Shown: positions 37,945 through 47,729, counted from the first letter of the stretch. The stretch is 64,000 nucleotides of DNA from Pedobacter cryoconitis (GCF_001590605.1 NZ_CP014504.1:1674001-1738000), one strand, 5' to 3'. Made by a program: numbers and translations. Notes: generated by a model from the letters alone, not told the origin.

Positions 37945-38398
37945 TTAGTTTTTAGGTTGGTAATCTGATCATAAGACGCAGGCACATTTCATTTGTTGCA
38001 GAGGTTATGTAATAAACTTGTTTCCAGGCAAATTTTATTCTACAAGAGAATTTTAAGTTAAATATTAAAATACAATAAGCTTTTTAAGCTAAATAAATAA
38101 TGATTTAACGGATAATATTTGTTTACTAAAAGGTTTAATCATTTTTCATAGTGTAAAATAAACGCAATTATACCTAATGTTTAAAACCTCGTTTCCATAA
38201 AAGGAAAGAAATTATATTTAACAATAAATATAGTAATAAGCTTATTTTCTATTAAATATTAAATTAATTAGCAAAATATTGTAAAATAATGTATTATATT
38301 GTAACTATATTTTATCCGGATTACCTTTTTTCTCTCTCATTCGAGTCACATCTACGGGCATTTTCTAAACCTATAACCAAATATTATCAATCTACCCT
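37945..38398. other. 454-base divergent intergenic region
   Basis: Very AT-rich region between the TonB-receptor gene and the GH30 gene, so it must hold both promoters. I find no exact TAnnTTTG on either strand. No small reading frame with a credible start is seen. A long leader for the GH30 gene is possible. Confidence 0.45.
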
Positions 38399-40246
38399 AT
38401 GAACAAAAAATTGTCTTTATTAGGCTGTGCGCTTTGCTGTGCCATCTTATTTTCCTGTAAAAAGGATCTCTCTTCCGCTGGGGCAGCGGCTGCACCAACC
38501 ATTGTACGTGCCAATGAATCTGTAAGTGTCTGGGTAACAACCACTGACAAGAGCAAGTTATTGCAAACTCAGGCTAATGTGTCGTTTGCGGCAGATGCAG
38601 GGACCAATCCAGTAACTATTAACATTGATGAAGCTACCTCCTACCAGGGAATTGATGGTTTTGGCTATACCTTAACCGGAGCAAGTGCCTCTTTAATCAA
38701 CGGACTTGGCGCAGGACAAAAAAACACCTTACTACAGGAGTTATTTGCTACTACAGGATCAAACATCGGTATCAGTTATTTAAGGATTTCGATTGGTGCT
38801 TCTGATTTAAGTGCACAACCTTTTACCTATAATGATCTTCCAGCAGGTCAAACAGACAATAACCTGAATAATTTTAGTATCAGCCGGGAAATGACCGACC
38901 TGATTCCTGTATTGAAAAGTATTCTGGTCATCAATCCGAATATTAAAATCCTTGGTTCTCCATGGACTGCCCCTATCTGGATGAAAACGAACGGAGCTTA
39001 TGTGAATGGCAGTTTAAAACCAGAATATTATGATGCTTATGCCAGATATCTGGTTAAATATATTAAAGCGATGCGTGATCAGGGGATTATCATTGATGCA
39101 ATCACCCCACAAAATGAGCCTTTAAATCCTTATAATAATCCAAGTATGGTTATGCAAGCTACTGATCAGGCCAATTTTATCAAGAACAATCTTGGGCCAC
39201 AATTCAGTGCGAATCAGATCAAGACTAAAATTATTGCTTATGATCACAATACAGACCGTACTGATTATCCGCTGGCTGTGTTGCAAGATGCTGCGGCAAA
39301 TGCTTACGTGGATGGTTCTGCCTTTCATTTGTATAGTGGAAATATCAATGCCCTGAATGATGTACATACCGCTTTTCCTGCTAAAAACATTTATTTTACA
39401 GAGCAATGGGTTGGTGGTCCGAGTAACTTCGCCGGAGACCTGCAATGGCATGTCAATACCTTGATTATTGGCGCAACAAGAAACTGGAGCCGTAATGTAC
39501 TCGAATGGAACCTTGCTGCCGATCAAAATTATGGTCCACATACGCAAGGCGGATGCAGTACTTGTGAAGGTGCTTTAACAGTTAATGGAAGTAATGTAAC
39601 CAGAAATGTATCTTATTATATTATCGCACATGCTTCTAAATTTGTAAGGCCAGGGGCGGTAAGGATCGCTTCAAATATTGCAGGTACTATCCAGAATGTC
39701 GCTTTTAAAAATACAGATGGCACTAAAGTAGTCATCGCTTCTAACAGTGGTTCATCAAGCAGTACCTTCAAAGTGAAATGGGGAACGCAATCTTTCACTT
39801 ATACGCTGCCTGCCGGTGCAGTAGCTACCTTTAAATGGTCTGGCACAGCTACCGGAAACCCGGGGACAGCTCCTATTGGCCAGGTCGTAAGTTTAAGAGG
39901 CTTCAATAATCAATTTGTAAGTGGCGAAAATGGTGTTAAAGCCATGTGGTGTAACAGAGCTGCTCCTGGTGACTGGGAAAAATTTACAGTTGTAGATGCA
40001 GGTGGCGGTAAAATTGCCCTGATGTCGATGAATAAATATGTTTCTTCAGAAAATGGCGCCGCTTCAGTGACTTGCAGCAGAGCTACGATCAGCGATTGGG
40101 AGAAATTCGACTGGGTAGTCAATGCGGATGGGAAGATCTCTTTCCGAGGCAATAACGGCTTATATCTTTCTTCAGAAAATGGTGTAAATGAAATGACCTG
40201 CACCAGGCCAACTATCTCAGGATGGGAAGCTTTTAGTTTGAATTAA
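38399..40246 (+). CDS. GH30 glycoside hydrolase lipoprotein with C-terminal beta-trefoil repeats
   Basis: 615 residues. Lipobox Cys20 (LFSCKKD). The GH30 TIM barrel (~75-410) shows [13 protein letters not shown], the acid/base Glu240 in TPQNEPLN and the nucleophile Glu335 in [10 protein letters not shown] beta domain follows (~415-482). The last ~120 residues hold three fascin/ricin-like repeats, each with G-N/F-x-x-Y/F-V/L-S-S-E-N-G and W-E-x-F. GH30 enzymes of this shape cut beta-1,6-glucan or related bonds, and the trefoil probably binds glycan. It is followed in the same operon by a GH16 enzyme. Confidence 0.92.
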   Translation: MNKKLSLLGCALCCAILFSCKKDLSSAGAAAAPTIVRANESVSVWVTTTDKSKLLQTQANVSFAADAGTNPVTINIDEATSYQGIDGFGYTLTGASASLINGLGAGQKNTLLQELFATTGSNIGISYLRISIGASDLSAQPFTYNDLPAGQTDNNLNNFSISREMTDLIPVLKSILVINPNIKILGSPWTAPIWMKTNGAYVNGSLKPEYYDAYARYLVKYIKAMRDQGIIIDAITPQNEPLNPYNNPSMVMQATDQANFIKNNLGPQFSANQIKTKIIAYDHNTDRTDYPLAVLQDAAANAYVDGSAFHLYSGNINALNDVHTAFPAKNIYFTEQWVGGPSNFAGDLQWHVNTLIIGATRNWSRNVLEWNLAADQNYGPHTQGGCSTCEGALTVNGSNVTRNVSYYIIAHASKFVRPGAVRIASNIAGTIQNVAFKNTDGTKVVIASNSGSSSSTFKVKWGTQSFTYTLPAGAVATFKWSGTATGNPGTAPIGQVVSLRGFNNQFVSGENGVKAMWCNRAAPGDWEKFTVVDAGGGKIALMSMNKYVSSENGAASVTCSRATISDWEKFDWVVNADGKISFRGNNGLYLSSENGVNEMTCTRPTISGWEAFSLN

Positions 40247-40281
40247 TCAAATCCTAATAACCAAATCTAATCCTATCACCT

Positions 40282-41097
40282 ATGAAAACAATTAATTTAA
40301 TGCTGTGCCTGCTTGCGGGCGCACAACTTTTGAGTTCTTGTAAAAAGGACGTGAATGCATCCTCAGAGAATTCTTCTGCCAATACTGACCCGCGTGCAGT
40401 AAGTTATCAGCTCTTATGGTCTGATGATTTTAATGGAAATTCGGTAAACCAGGCAAACTGGTCTTTTGAAACCGGTGCTGGCGGCTGGGGAAACAATGAA
40501 AAACAATACTATCAACCGGACAATGCAACTGTAGCTGATGGAAACCTGATTATCACGGCAAAGAAACAGAGTGTAGGTGGAGCACCTTATACTTCTGCAA
40601 GAATGATTACCAGGGGTAAAAAGGAATACACTTATGGCAGATTTGAAGCTAGAATCAAATTGCCTCAGGGACAAGGGCAATGGCCTGCATTCTGGATGCT
40701 TGGCGCAAATATCGGTAGCGTAGGATGGCCAAAATGCGGTGAAATCGACATCATGGAAAATGTAAATACGAATTCACAAGTATTAGGTACTATCCACTGG
40801 TTCGATCAGGCTTATGCTTATTATGGTGGTAATACCAATACCAGTCCTCAGAATTACCATGTTTACCGCGTAGACTGGACGCCAACTGCAATTAAATGGT
40901 ATGTAGATGATGTACAATTTCATGAAGCCAATATTGCCAACAGTATTAATGGTACTGATGAATTTCACCGTCCGTTCTTCTTACTGTTAAATATGGCCGT
41001 TGGTGGTAATCTTCCGGGACAAACTATTGATGAGAGCAGATTACCTGCAAAAATGTATGTAGATTACGTGAAGGTTTACAAAATTGTAGGTTCATAA
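40282..41097 (+). CDS. GH16 family glycoside hydrolase lipoprotein
   Basis: 271 residues. Lipobox Cys20 (QLLSSCKKD). The catalytic motif GEIDIMENV holds Glu154 (nucleophile) and Glu159 (acid/base) around Asp156, typical of laminarinase-like GH16 enzymes acting on beta-1,3-glucans. The sandwich strands WSDDFNG and GQWPAFWMLG are also diagnostic. It lies 35 bases after the GH30 gene, so they form a pair aimed at beta-glucans of fungal walls or algae. Confidence 0.94.
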   Translation: MKTINLMLCLLAGAQLLSSCKKDVNASSENSSANTDPRAVSYQLLWSDDFNGNSVNQANWSFETGAGGWGNNEKQYYQPDNATVADGNLIITAKKQSVGGAPYTSARMITRGKKEYTYGRFEARIKLPQGQGQWPAFWMLGANIGSVGWPKCGEIDIMENVNTNSQVLGTIHWFDQAYAYYGGNTNTSPQNYHVYRVDWTPTAIKWYVDDVQFHEANIANSINGTDEFHRPFFLLLNMAVGGNLPGQTIDESRLPAKMYVDYVKVYKIVGS

Positions 41098-41134
41098 TTT
41101 TGTGAAAAGGGCCTTTAACTTAGCTGTAAATCTG

Positions 41135-42058
41135 ATGAAATTGTGCATGTTCCTTTTCCTGCTGACTATTGCGATTTCTGCCAGGTCGCAATCGGGCACA
41201 AATTATTCAAAAGGTACAACTGAAAAAAACACAATAGAACTCCAGGTTTATGGTGCTTATAGTACCGCAGATTTTGACTGGTCGATCGCTGGCAATAGCT
41301 TGGGCCAAAATCCCAATGTGTTATCGGAGGTCAAATGGAAAAATATAAAAGGCCCGGGTATGGGACTGGATATTCGTTTGAATATCTGGTCTCCTATCTT
41401 TTTAAAAGTAAATTATCAGCGTAATTCTATTAAAAGTGGTAAAGTATCTGATACAGATTATGCTGCTGACGACAGGATGAACCCGGGTTATCAGGCAAAT
41501 TTAAATAGCAACGAAGGTTTTTCTTACCATTATGCAGTGGCTGGCGGTTATGAATTTAAGCTAAACCCTTTGCTTAAACTCAGTCCATTTGCAGGTTATC
41601 TGAAAAGTGCCCAGCATTTGCATCTGAAAGATTTTAAGGAGGAAACTGATCCTGCTATCAAAACATTAAACAGTACTTACCAGGCAAACTGGACTGGTCC
41701 GATGATCGGTATAGAAGCTAATCTCCGGCTTGGTAACCAGCTTTCAATCCACGCAATGCTGAACTATAAACAACTTAAATATAACGCAACTGCCGATTGG
41801 AACCTGATTGATGCATTTGTACATCCGGTAAGCTTCAGGCATACTGCTAACGGTAATGGAACTGATGGCTTTTTGCAAATAAACTTTCGCTTTAACCCTG
41901 TTTTATCTGTCTTTATACGTGGTAATTACAGTTACGCTAATACAGGTAAAGGTACTGATGAACTGTTTTTGGCAGATGGTCAAGAAGTTCAGTCTCAATT
42001 TAACGGGGCTACCAGGCATGGAACTGGTTTAGCTGCGGGTCTTGGTTTAAGTCTTTAA
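41135..42058 (+). CDS. Outer-membrane beta-barrel protein, exported
   Basis: 307 residues from ATG 41135, where a signal peptide starts (MKLCMFLFLLTIAISARSQ); a GTG at 41102 is an alternative longer start, 5 bases past the GH16 stop. The mature protein alternates polar and hydrophobic residues and ends in G-L-S-L, as barrels do. The role is unknown. It is in one operon with GH30, GH16 and a methyltransferase. Confidence 0.7.
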   Translation: MKLCMFLFLLTIAISARSQSGTNYSKGTTEKNTIELQVYGAYSTADFDWSIAGNSLGQNPNVLSEVKWKNIKGPGMGLDIRLNIWSPIFLKVNYQRNSIKSGKVSDTDYAADDRMNPGYQANLNSNEGFSYHYAVAGGYEFKLNPLLKLSPFAGYLKSAQHLHLKDFKEETDPAIKTLNSTYQANWTGPMIGIEANLRLGNQLSIHAMLNYKQLKYNATADWNLIDAFVHPVSFRHTANGNGTDGFLQINFRFNPVLSVFIRGNYSYANTGKGTDELFLADGQEVQSQFNGATRHGTGLAAGLGLSL

Positions 42059-42089
42059 ATTGACGTATATTTCAAAAAAATATATTGCA

Positions 42090-42704
42090 ATGACTTCATC
42101 TTCTCTGCAACTCCTTTACGGTAACATAGATATTTATCTATTTGACCAGTTATTGAAAGGCCATTACAACAATTGCCAAAAAGTGATAGACGTTGGTTGT
42201 GGTGGCGGACGTAACCTGGTTTACTTTCTCAATAACGGTTTTGAAGTCTATGGAATAGATCCTGACCCAGTAGCGATCAATGCAGTTAAAGCCTTGGCTG
42301 AGCGTCTTTCGCCCACCCACCCACTGCTTAATTTCAGGGTTTCCAGTGCTGAGGACATGCCTTTTGGCGAAGAATATTTCGACTTGCTGATTTGCAGTGC
42401 TGTACTGCATTTCGCTGACAATGAAATGCATTTTAAAGAGATGCTGCTGGCGATGTGGAAAGTAATTAAGCCAGGTGGGTTCTTTTTTGCCAGGCTGGCT
42501 TCAGTTATTGGGATAGAGGAGCTGATCAGTCCTTTAGGCAACGGCCGGTATTTGTTACCAGATGGAACAGCACGCTTTTTAGTGAATGAACAAACTTTAC
42601 TGGACTATACCAATGAGCTCAATGGCTATCTGTATGAGCCCATCAAAACTACAAATGTTCAGAACTTGCGCTGCATGACGACCTGGTGCCTGCAAAAATT
42701 ATAA
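42090..42704 (+). CDS. Class I SAM-dependent methyltransferase
   Basis: 204 residues from ATG 42090 (a TTG at 42060 gives a longer frame). The SAM-binding loop VIDVGCGGGRNLVYF appears near residue 35, followed by YGIDPDPVAI and DLLICSAVLHFADNE. The substrate is unknown. It is the last gene of the beta-glucan operon and precedes a strong terminator. Confidence 0.88.
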   Translation: MTSSSLQLLYGNIDIYLFDQLLKGHYNNCQKVIDVGCGGGRNLVYFLNNGFEVYGIDPDPVAINAVKALAERLSPTHPLLNFRVSSAEDMPFGEEYFDLLICSAVLHFADNEMHFKEMLLAMWKVIKPGGFFFARLASVIGIEELISPLGNGRYLLPDGTARFLVNEQTLLDYTNELNGYLYEPIKTTNVQNLRCMTTWCLQKL

Positions 42705-42707
42705 ACA

Positions 42708-42738
42708 AAAAGCCCCGTTGCTTTCACAACAGGGCTTT
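42708..42738. terminator. Bidirectional terminator
   Basis: Arms AAAGCCCCGTTG and CAACAGGGCTTT with one C/A mismatch and a 6-base loop, flanked by A and T runs. It lies between the converging methyltransferase and barrel genes. Confidence 0.8.
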
Positions 42739-42755
42739 CTATGCTAGGTTTTAAT

Positions 42756-43337
42756 CTATTTTACATCGCCTTTAACTTTGTTAATTGAACGCTGACCTGG
42801 CAGATAAATCTGGAAGCCAAAAGACAAGCCCAGGTTATTTTGGTAACCAGTGTTTCCAAATCCTGCTGTTGCATTGTATTTTAACAAGGTTTCTAAACCA
42901 ATGTTAGGTGTAATGAAATAAGCAAAACCAGGACCGAAACTGAATGCTAAACCATTCGTGTTAGCGCCACCTTTACTTGTATTTGTACCACCAAAACCAA
43001 CGGTAGCCTCTCCAAAGAAACGGCCATGTTTAAGTACTTCAGTGTCTGCACCAGTATAGTAACGGCCTAAACCACCAAAACCATAGTTTGTTGTAGTTGG
43101 GCCATCCTTAACGGTCCTTAATCCTAAATTCACGTAACCACCTAAGGCAACATTATCTTGAATAAACCAGGCCGCTTTTGGTGTAATGTCCAGGCTGAAG
43201 TTTTTAGAACCGTTCAGATCTAAGCCCAGATTAGCCAGGTTACCACCAACCATTACATTACCTTTTTGGATTTGTGCATTTGCAGACAAGCCAACTCCTA
43301 AGATTGCAGTTAGCAGGCATAAAGTAAATTTTTTCAT
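42756..43337 (-). CDS. Small outer-membrane beta-barrel protein
   Basis: 193 residues with a signal peptide (MKKFTLCLLTAILGVGLSAN, cleavage near ANA). The remainder is a Gly- and aromatic-rich barrel of the OmpA/OmpW-like 8-strand sort, ending with LSFGFQIYL and a basic tail. Probably an outer-membrane porin-like protein with no assignable substrate. Confidence 0.8.
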   Translation of the reverse strand: MKKFTLCLLTAILGVGLSANAQIQKGNVMVGGNLANLGLDLNGSKNFSLDITPKAAWFIQDNVALGGYVNLGLRTVKDGPTTTNYGFGGLGRYYTGADTEVLKHGRFFGEATVGFGGTNTSKGGANTNGLAFSFGPGFAYFITPNIGLETLLKYNATAGFGNTGYQNNLGLSFGFQIYLPGQRSINKVKGDVK

Positions 43338-43862
43338 AAGATATTTGTTTTAAACTGTTAAAATTAATCAAGCTATTCTTGCCTGAATACCCTAAAAACC
43401 CAATGATTGGAGAAATGTTTTAATTTTTTTCTGTTTTTTTAAAGTTTGTTTACAAACCTGCTGCAGAGCCTGATGTGAATATTTTGAGCGGATAACTGCA
43501 AGTTTAATTGCTGTGCTTTTTCAGGATAGGATTAACCTGAAATAACCTTTTAATTTAAAAATCAACAGCTTAGGATTTAATTCGTGATAGCTTGACTCAC
43601 AATATTTACACTAATGTTTGCAAAGACTGGCTGTTTAAGGGATATATTTTCTTTTACTTCTTATAAATAGCCGCAAATTCTCTTGTGATAGTCGTTTCAA
43701 AGAAAAGTATTAGCCATGCTAATATGATTTTCCAACAAATCTTCTTTTCAGCGATAAAAACATGTGAATAAACTTTCAGATTGGTGGAGAAAATTATTTC
43801 TAATAAGTGTAATTTGTATTTATAAATTCCTACCTTAATGCTGACTACTAACAACTTACTCT
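43338..43862. other. 525-base intergenic region
   Basis: Between the barrel gene (leftward) and the small protein at 43863 (rightward), so it holds divergent promoters. The 66-codon frame at 43654-43854 shows no family features and starts in an AT-rich stretch; I do not call it. No promoter element matches exactly. Confidence 0.45.
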
Positions 43863-44228
43863 ATGAAATTTTTCAAGCTTTCTCCTGCTGCCAAGGGCAA
43901 ATCAGGAAAAATTGTTACTGTAACTTACAGTCTGAAAAAGTCTTCGAACGTAACTCTTCTTCAAAATGGTTTCAGCATTGGCTATACCCATATTGATCTG
44001 GCTCACGACCAGGACAGTAACCCTGATAATTTCTCTACCAAAGGTTCTCAAAATTATTTATGTCTCCTTGAAGAGGATGGTTTGCAAGTTACTTTATATG
44101 CGGGTGGTTTGTCAGGTGATTTCTGGACTTTAGAAATTCAGGCAGATGGTAAACCACTCGCTGCAAACACAATCAAGGTATATACAGATACCAATGGGAA
44201 CCTGGATTATAATAAACTTACAAAATAA
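43863..44228 (+). CDS. Hypothetical 121-residue protein, first gene of an unknown cassette
   Basis: No signal peptide or membrane segment. The sequence is short beta strands and turns (for example IVTVTYSLKKSSNVTLLQNG, YLCLLEEDGLQVTLYAGGLS, ending in NTIKVYTDTNGNLDYN). I do not recognise a family. It is followed 4 bases later by the barrel protein at 44233 on the same strand, then by a three-segment membrane protein and a subtilase. Confidence 0.65.
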   Translation: MKFFKLSPAAKGKSGKIVTVTYSLKKSSNVTLLQNGFSIGYTHIDLAHDQDSNPDNFSTKGSQNYLCLLEEDGLQVTLYAGGLSGDFWTLEIQADGKPLAANTIKVYTDTNGNLDYNKLTK

Positions 44229-44232
44229 CGCT

Positions 44233-45309
44233 ATGAAAACGCTTTACCTGCTGTTACTATTAAGTATAGTCCTGTCTGGCAGGGCTGTTGCACAAATTAT
44301 TGCGGAAGATGCAAGAGGGGAATCTTCTGTGATTACTAAAAATTCGGATTTTTCATTTAACCTGAGCGAAGCAGCGCTGTCTGCTTCATGGAATAACTTC
44401 AGGAAGCTGGCTATAGAAAAACCTTCACAAATAGTTTGGGGTTTGTCTGCCAGTGGAAACAACAGAGAGGGCATTGCAGATCTATTTAACGGAGGTAAGC
44501 TGACACCACAGTCTAAAGCTGGTATTTTTATTGGATTAAGAAAAAGCTATCAGACTACTGTGCTTGAGCTGCTAAAAAGGATTAAAGAAATTGAAGATGC
44601 AAATCCTGATAAAAATGAGGCCGCTGTAAATGCTATTAAGCTATTAAATCAGCAAATAGAAGCTAACCGGAGAACCAGGCATACGCAATCTTTAACAACT
44701 TATATCAATGCCGGGCTCAATGCAGATAATTTCAGGCTCTATAAACCTGAAGATGCGCCTTCCCTGTCCAAAAGGTTTGAAAAGGTCAGTTTCAGAGGCG
44801 GCTTTGTGGATATAGGTTTGAATTATGAATATGCACCACGCTGGGTATTTGGTATTGCCTTAGGTTATGAGCGCTATAATAATCTTGATTCTTTAGCCCT
44901 GACCAGTTACACGCTGAAAAACACCACAACAGCGAATAATGCTGAACTGTCAACAGAAACTAAGCTCAGCGCTTACCAAGGCGGATATATGGCTTATAAC
45001 AGGGCTAATATAAAAACTGATGCACTATATTATGGCCGGGTTAACGGTGATTACCGGTTGGTTTGGAATACTTTGTATACACGGATCATTCTGCCTTTAC
45101 AGGAAAAAGAGATTAATAAGGTCTTTCAGGCAGGTACAGCAATCAATTTTTATAAAAGTGAAGGTAAATTTGCCGGTGGTCTTTATTTGCAATCAAATGA
45201 TGTATTTAACAGCCTTCACAGTACAGAACAGTTCCACGAACGGCTTTCCTTTGGTATCGTAGCTAAATATTCTTTCAGTTCAATTATGTCCAGAGATTTC
45301 GCGAAATAG
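44233..45309 (+). CDS. Exported probable outer-membrane barrel protein
   Basis: 358 residues from ATG 44233. An in-frame ATG at 44146 lies inside the preceding gene and is unlikely; the signal peptide begins at 44233 (MKTLYLLLLLSIVLSGRAVA). A helical segment (~85-155, with LLKRIKEIEDANPDKNEAAV) is followed by alternating strands that end FGIVAKYSFSS and a basic tail, as in an outer-membrane barrel. Family unknown. It overlaps no other gene and starts 4 bases after the previous stop, so translation is likely coupled. Confidence 0.6.
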   Translation: MKTLYLLLLLSIVLSGRAVAQIIAEDARGESSVITKNSDFSFNLSEAALSASWNNFRKLAIEKPSQIVWGLSASGNNREGIADLFNGGKLTPQSKAGIFIGLRKSYQTTVLELLKRIKEIEDANPDKNEAAVNAIKLLNQQIEANRRTRHTQSLTTYINAGLNADNFRLYKPEDAPSLSKRFEKVSFRGGFVDIGLNYEYAPRWVFGIALGYERYNNLDSLALTSYTLKNTTTANNAELSTETKLSAYQGGYMAYNRANIKTDALYYGRVNGDYRLVWNTLYTRIILPLQEKEINKVFQAGTAINFYKSEGKFAGGLYLQSNDVFNSLHSTEQFHERLSFGIVAKYSFSSIMSRDFAK

Positions 45310-45340
45310 AAACCCAATGTCTTATCTAAATCCTTAAGCT

Positions 45341-45712
45341 ATGCAAGAATTACATTCCACAGGTATTCCCGGAGATTTTTTCACTACAGCCAGCCTGAGT
45401 ACTTTAGCGGGGGCTACTGGTGCAGTTTATATTATTTGCAGTACAATCCAGAAAGTCTTTGATTTTAATCCAAAATGGCTTGCACTGTTGGTTTCTATCC
45501 TCATCTCGTTTGCAGCTGCCTTGTTGACACAGGCTGCAGGAAATGAAGTTTCCAGGTATTTTATTGCTTTGCTAAATGGTTTTCTGATCTATGCTACTGC
45601 AACAGGTACAAACCAGGTATTGGGTTCAAAAACTGACCCTACTGCCGCTGCTAAGGCTGGTTTCAGGCCATTTATCAAAACGAAAAGACGCTTCAATACC
45701 ACCTGGTGGTAA
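45341..45712 (+). CDS. Three-segment inner-membrane protein
   Basis: 123 residues with hydrophobic stretches at about 22-39, 46-64 and 72-92 and a basic, aromatic tail (RPFIKTKRRFNTTWW). The size and topology are like phage holins, but I see no holin motif and no lysis gene. It follows the barrel protein by 31 bases and precedes a subtilase by 37. Confidence 0.6.
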   Translation: MQELHSTGIPGDFFTTASLSTLAGATGAVYIICSTIQKVFDFNPKWLALLVSILISFAAALLTQAAGNEVSRYFIALLNGFLIYATATGTNQVLGSKTDPTAAAKAGFRPFIKTKRRFNTTWW

Positions 45713-45749
45713 ATATTACTTCCTCAACTAATTTTAAATCCTCTTGCTT

Positions 45750-47261
45750 ATGAAAAAGAACAATTTTGCTTCGAAAAACTACATTCTGCTCCCCGTCTTC
45801 CGCACCAATATTACCAAACAAGACAGCCCAAATGTAGCCAGGTTTCTGACCATGCTTAGTAATTCTGCTGAACATTCTTCCACAGTTAGTCTGGCCAGCA
45901 GAAATATGCACCAAAAATCAAGTGATGACATCCCTGTTATCGTATTGGATTCTATTGAAAAACAAGGCGCAAAGTTGATCAGGATCAATGACGATGAGCT
46001 GGCTAATTTCCGTTTCTCCTACCCCGGATTAAGGATCATTGAAGAGAAATTCTACGATCCTGCAGTTTGTTCACCGAAAAAAATACTGATCCAGATTGAG
46101 CAGGTTGAAGTAAAAACCGCAGTTACTGTAACGGTTAAGGATCCCGATGGCAAAGGGATCCCAAATGCCACAGTCGTACTTTTTACAGATTTTACAGCGA
46201 GTAAAGGAGCTTCCGGAGTCACTAATGCACAAGGGACTATCTCTTTAAATCTGAATAAAAGTATTGCAGAACGTATTTATATTTACGCAGACCATAGCTA
46301 TTGGGGTTATTTTAAAAAAGATGTGCAATTGGGTGCCACCCTTGACATTGAACTCGTACCTATCAAGCTTGACTTCAAAGATAGCCTGAGATACTTTTAT
46401 GATACCGCTAAATTGCCTAAACTCCAGCAAAAAGTCCGTGTTGGAATTATTGACACTGGTGTTGGCCCTCACCATGACCTGAAAGTTACAGGAGGTAAAA
46501 ACCTGGTCAGGGGTGAAAAAGAAACTGATTATCAGGATAATGGCGAAGGTCATGGTACACATGTAGGTGGGATAATTGGAGCTTACGGTGACCTGAATGG
46601 TGTTGCCGCTGGTGTAGAAATTATGAGTTACCGTGTTTTCCCAAAAGGAAGTGGCGCTTCAAATTTTGACATTATGAAAGCGATCAATGAAGCTATAACA
46701 GACCAATGTGACCTGATTAATATGAGTCTTGGACAATCACAGGTTGATGAAGGGATTACAAGCTACATTAAAGAAGCTTATAATGCCGGAATTGTGTGTT
46801 TCGCTGCAAATGGAAATGACAACAGAAGTCCGGTAAGCTTCCCGGCTAATGATAGTCTTTCTATTGCGGTTTCTGCGATGGGCAGACTCCATACCTTTCC
46901 GCCAGATAGTGTAGAAAGTGGGGCAGTACAAGAGCCATACGGCACAGATACCGCTAATTTTATAGCTGATTTTTCTAATATTGGCCCTGAAACTGATTTA
47001 ACCGCGCCTGGGGTCGGAATCATCTCTACCTACCCAAATGACTTGTATGCGGTGATGGACGGGACCAGTATGGCTTGCCCTGCAGCGGCAGGTATGGCAG
47101 CGAGAATACTCGCTGGTAACCCTGAACTGCTTAATTTGCCAAGAAATCAAACCAGAGCAGACGAGATGGTGAAATATCTTTCTGTCAATATCAAAGCTAT
47201 AGGCTTTGGAAACCTGTATGAAGGTAAAGGTATGTTACAGCCACAAGCAGCGGCAAAATAA
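45750..47261 (+). CDS. S8 family serine peptidase (subtilase) without signal peptide
   Basis: 503 residues from ATG 45750 (a TTG six bases upstream gives a slightly longer frame). Residues 1-120 look like an inhibitor-type propeptide (for example DELANFRFSYPGLRIIEEKF). Residues ~120-205 form a carboxypeptidase-regulatory-like sandwich (VTVKDPDGKGIPNATVVLF). The protease domain has Asp235 (GIIDTG), His268 (GHGTHVGG), Asn354 (AANGND) and Ser440 (GTSMACP), a complete triad. No secretion signal is seen, so either it acts in the cytoplasm or it leaves by another route, possibly with the upstream proteins. Confidence 0.9.
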   Translation: MKKNNFASKNYILLPVFRTNITKQDSPNVARFLTMLSNSAEHSSTVSLASRNMHQKSSDDIPVIVLDSIEKQGAKLIRINDDELANFRFSYPGLRIIEEKFYDPAVCSPKKILIQIEQVEVKTAVTVTVKDPDGKGIPNATVVLFTDFTASKGASGVTNAQGTISLNLNKSIAERIYIYADHSYWGYFKKDVQLGATLDIELVPIKLDFKDSLRYFYDTAKLPKLQQKVRVGIIDTGVGPHHDLKVTGGKNLVRGEKETDYQDNGEGHGTHVGGIIGAYGDLNGVAAGVEIMSYRVFPKGSGASNFDIMKAINEAITDQCDLINMSLGQSQVDEGITSYIKEAYNAGIVCFAANGNDNRSPVSFPANDSLSIAVSAMGRLHTFPPDSVESGAVQEPYGTDTANFIADFSNIGPETDLTAPGVGIISTYPNDLYAVMDGTSMACPAAAGMAARILAGNPELLNLPRNQTRADEMVKYLSVNIKAIGFGNLYEGKGMLQPQAAAK

Positions 47262-47279
47262 CTACAAACTACACTCGCT

Positions 47280-47319
47280 AAACAGGGATCACTAATTAAT
47301 TCTGCAGTGATCCCTGTTT
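47280..47319. terminator. 14-bp hairpin after the subtilase
   Basis: Perfect arms AAACAGGGATCACT and AGTGATCCCTGTTT with a 12-base loop, 18 bases past the subtilase stop. Its right half overlaps the last codons of the convergent gene at 47296, as with lanB earlier in the window. Confidence 0.8.
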
Positions 47320-47553
47320 AAAAGTTAATTCGTCACTTCTCCTGATGAAATCTCCGACCTCTAAGGCAAGCCTTTGGGTTAGCAGTGTGGTTCCGCTCCA
47401 GACTAAATTTTCTTCCAGCGTTTCTTTTAATAAGCACCCCACTAATTTACCGTCGGTAAACACCTGGTAAAGTGGTACAACTGCCGTTGCATGGTTAATC
47501 GTTAATATCAGTTTCATTTCGTTAACGTCCGCGATGTAAGTGTATTTTTGCAT
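47296..47553 (-). CDS. Hypothetical protein, 85 residues
   Basis: From ATG 47553 (MQKYTYIADVNEMKLILTIN); a longer frame to 47580 is less likely. It looks like a small alpha/beta protein (VVPLYQVFTDGKLVGCLLKE), with no signal or membrane segment. No recognised family. Its 3' end overlaps the subtilase terminator, and its upstream region holds a large dyad (47677-47710). Confidence 0.55.
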   Translation of the reverse strand: MQKYTYIADVNEMKLILTINHATAVVPLYQVFTDGKLVGCLLKETLEENLVWSGTTLLTQRLALEVGDFIRRSDELTFKQGSLQN

Positions 47554-47676
47554 GATACTAAAGTATCTGTTAGCCAACATCCCATCAATAGGTGTTAATT
47601 ACGGTTTTATCATACGTATAAATACCTAAACATGGTGAAAATACGTAAGTGGCCAATTACCACATAAAAATTTTAG

Positions 47677-47710
47677 CATAAATTTAATCAATATTTTGAT
47701 TAAATTTATG
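47677..47710. promoter_or_regulatory. 34-base near-perfect palindrome in a divergent promoter region
   Basis: 15-base arms CATAAATTTAATCAA and TTGATTAAATTTATG with the loop TATT. It lies between the leftward gene at 47553 and the rightward gene at 47730, 20 bases before the latter start codon. It may be an operator or an RNA hairpin in the leader of the rightward gene. Confidence 0.5.
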
Positions 47711-47729
47711 AAAACGTTATGCTTCAAAA

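Noticed and set aside
43654..43854. 66-codon minus-strand frame in the 525-base gap
   Set aside because: AT-rich, no signal, membrane or family feature, and no partner; more likely chance.
45341..45712. Phage holin
   Set aside because: Size and three segments fit, but there is no endolysin or phage gene and no holin motif; kept only as a membrane protein.
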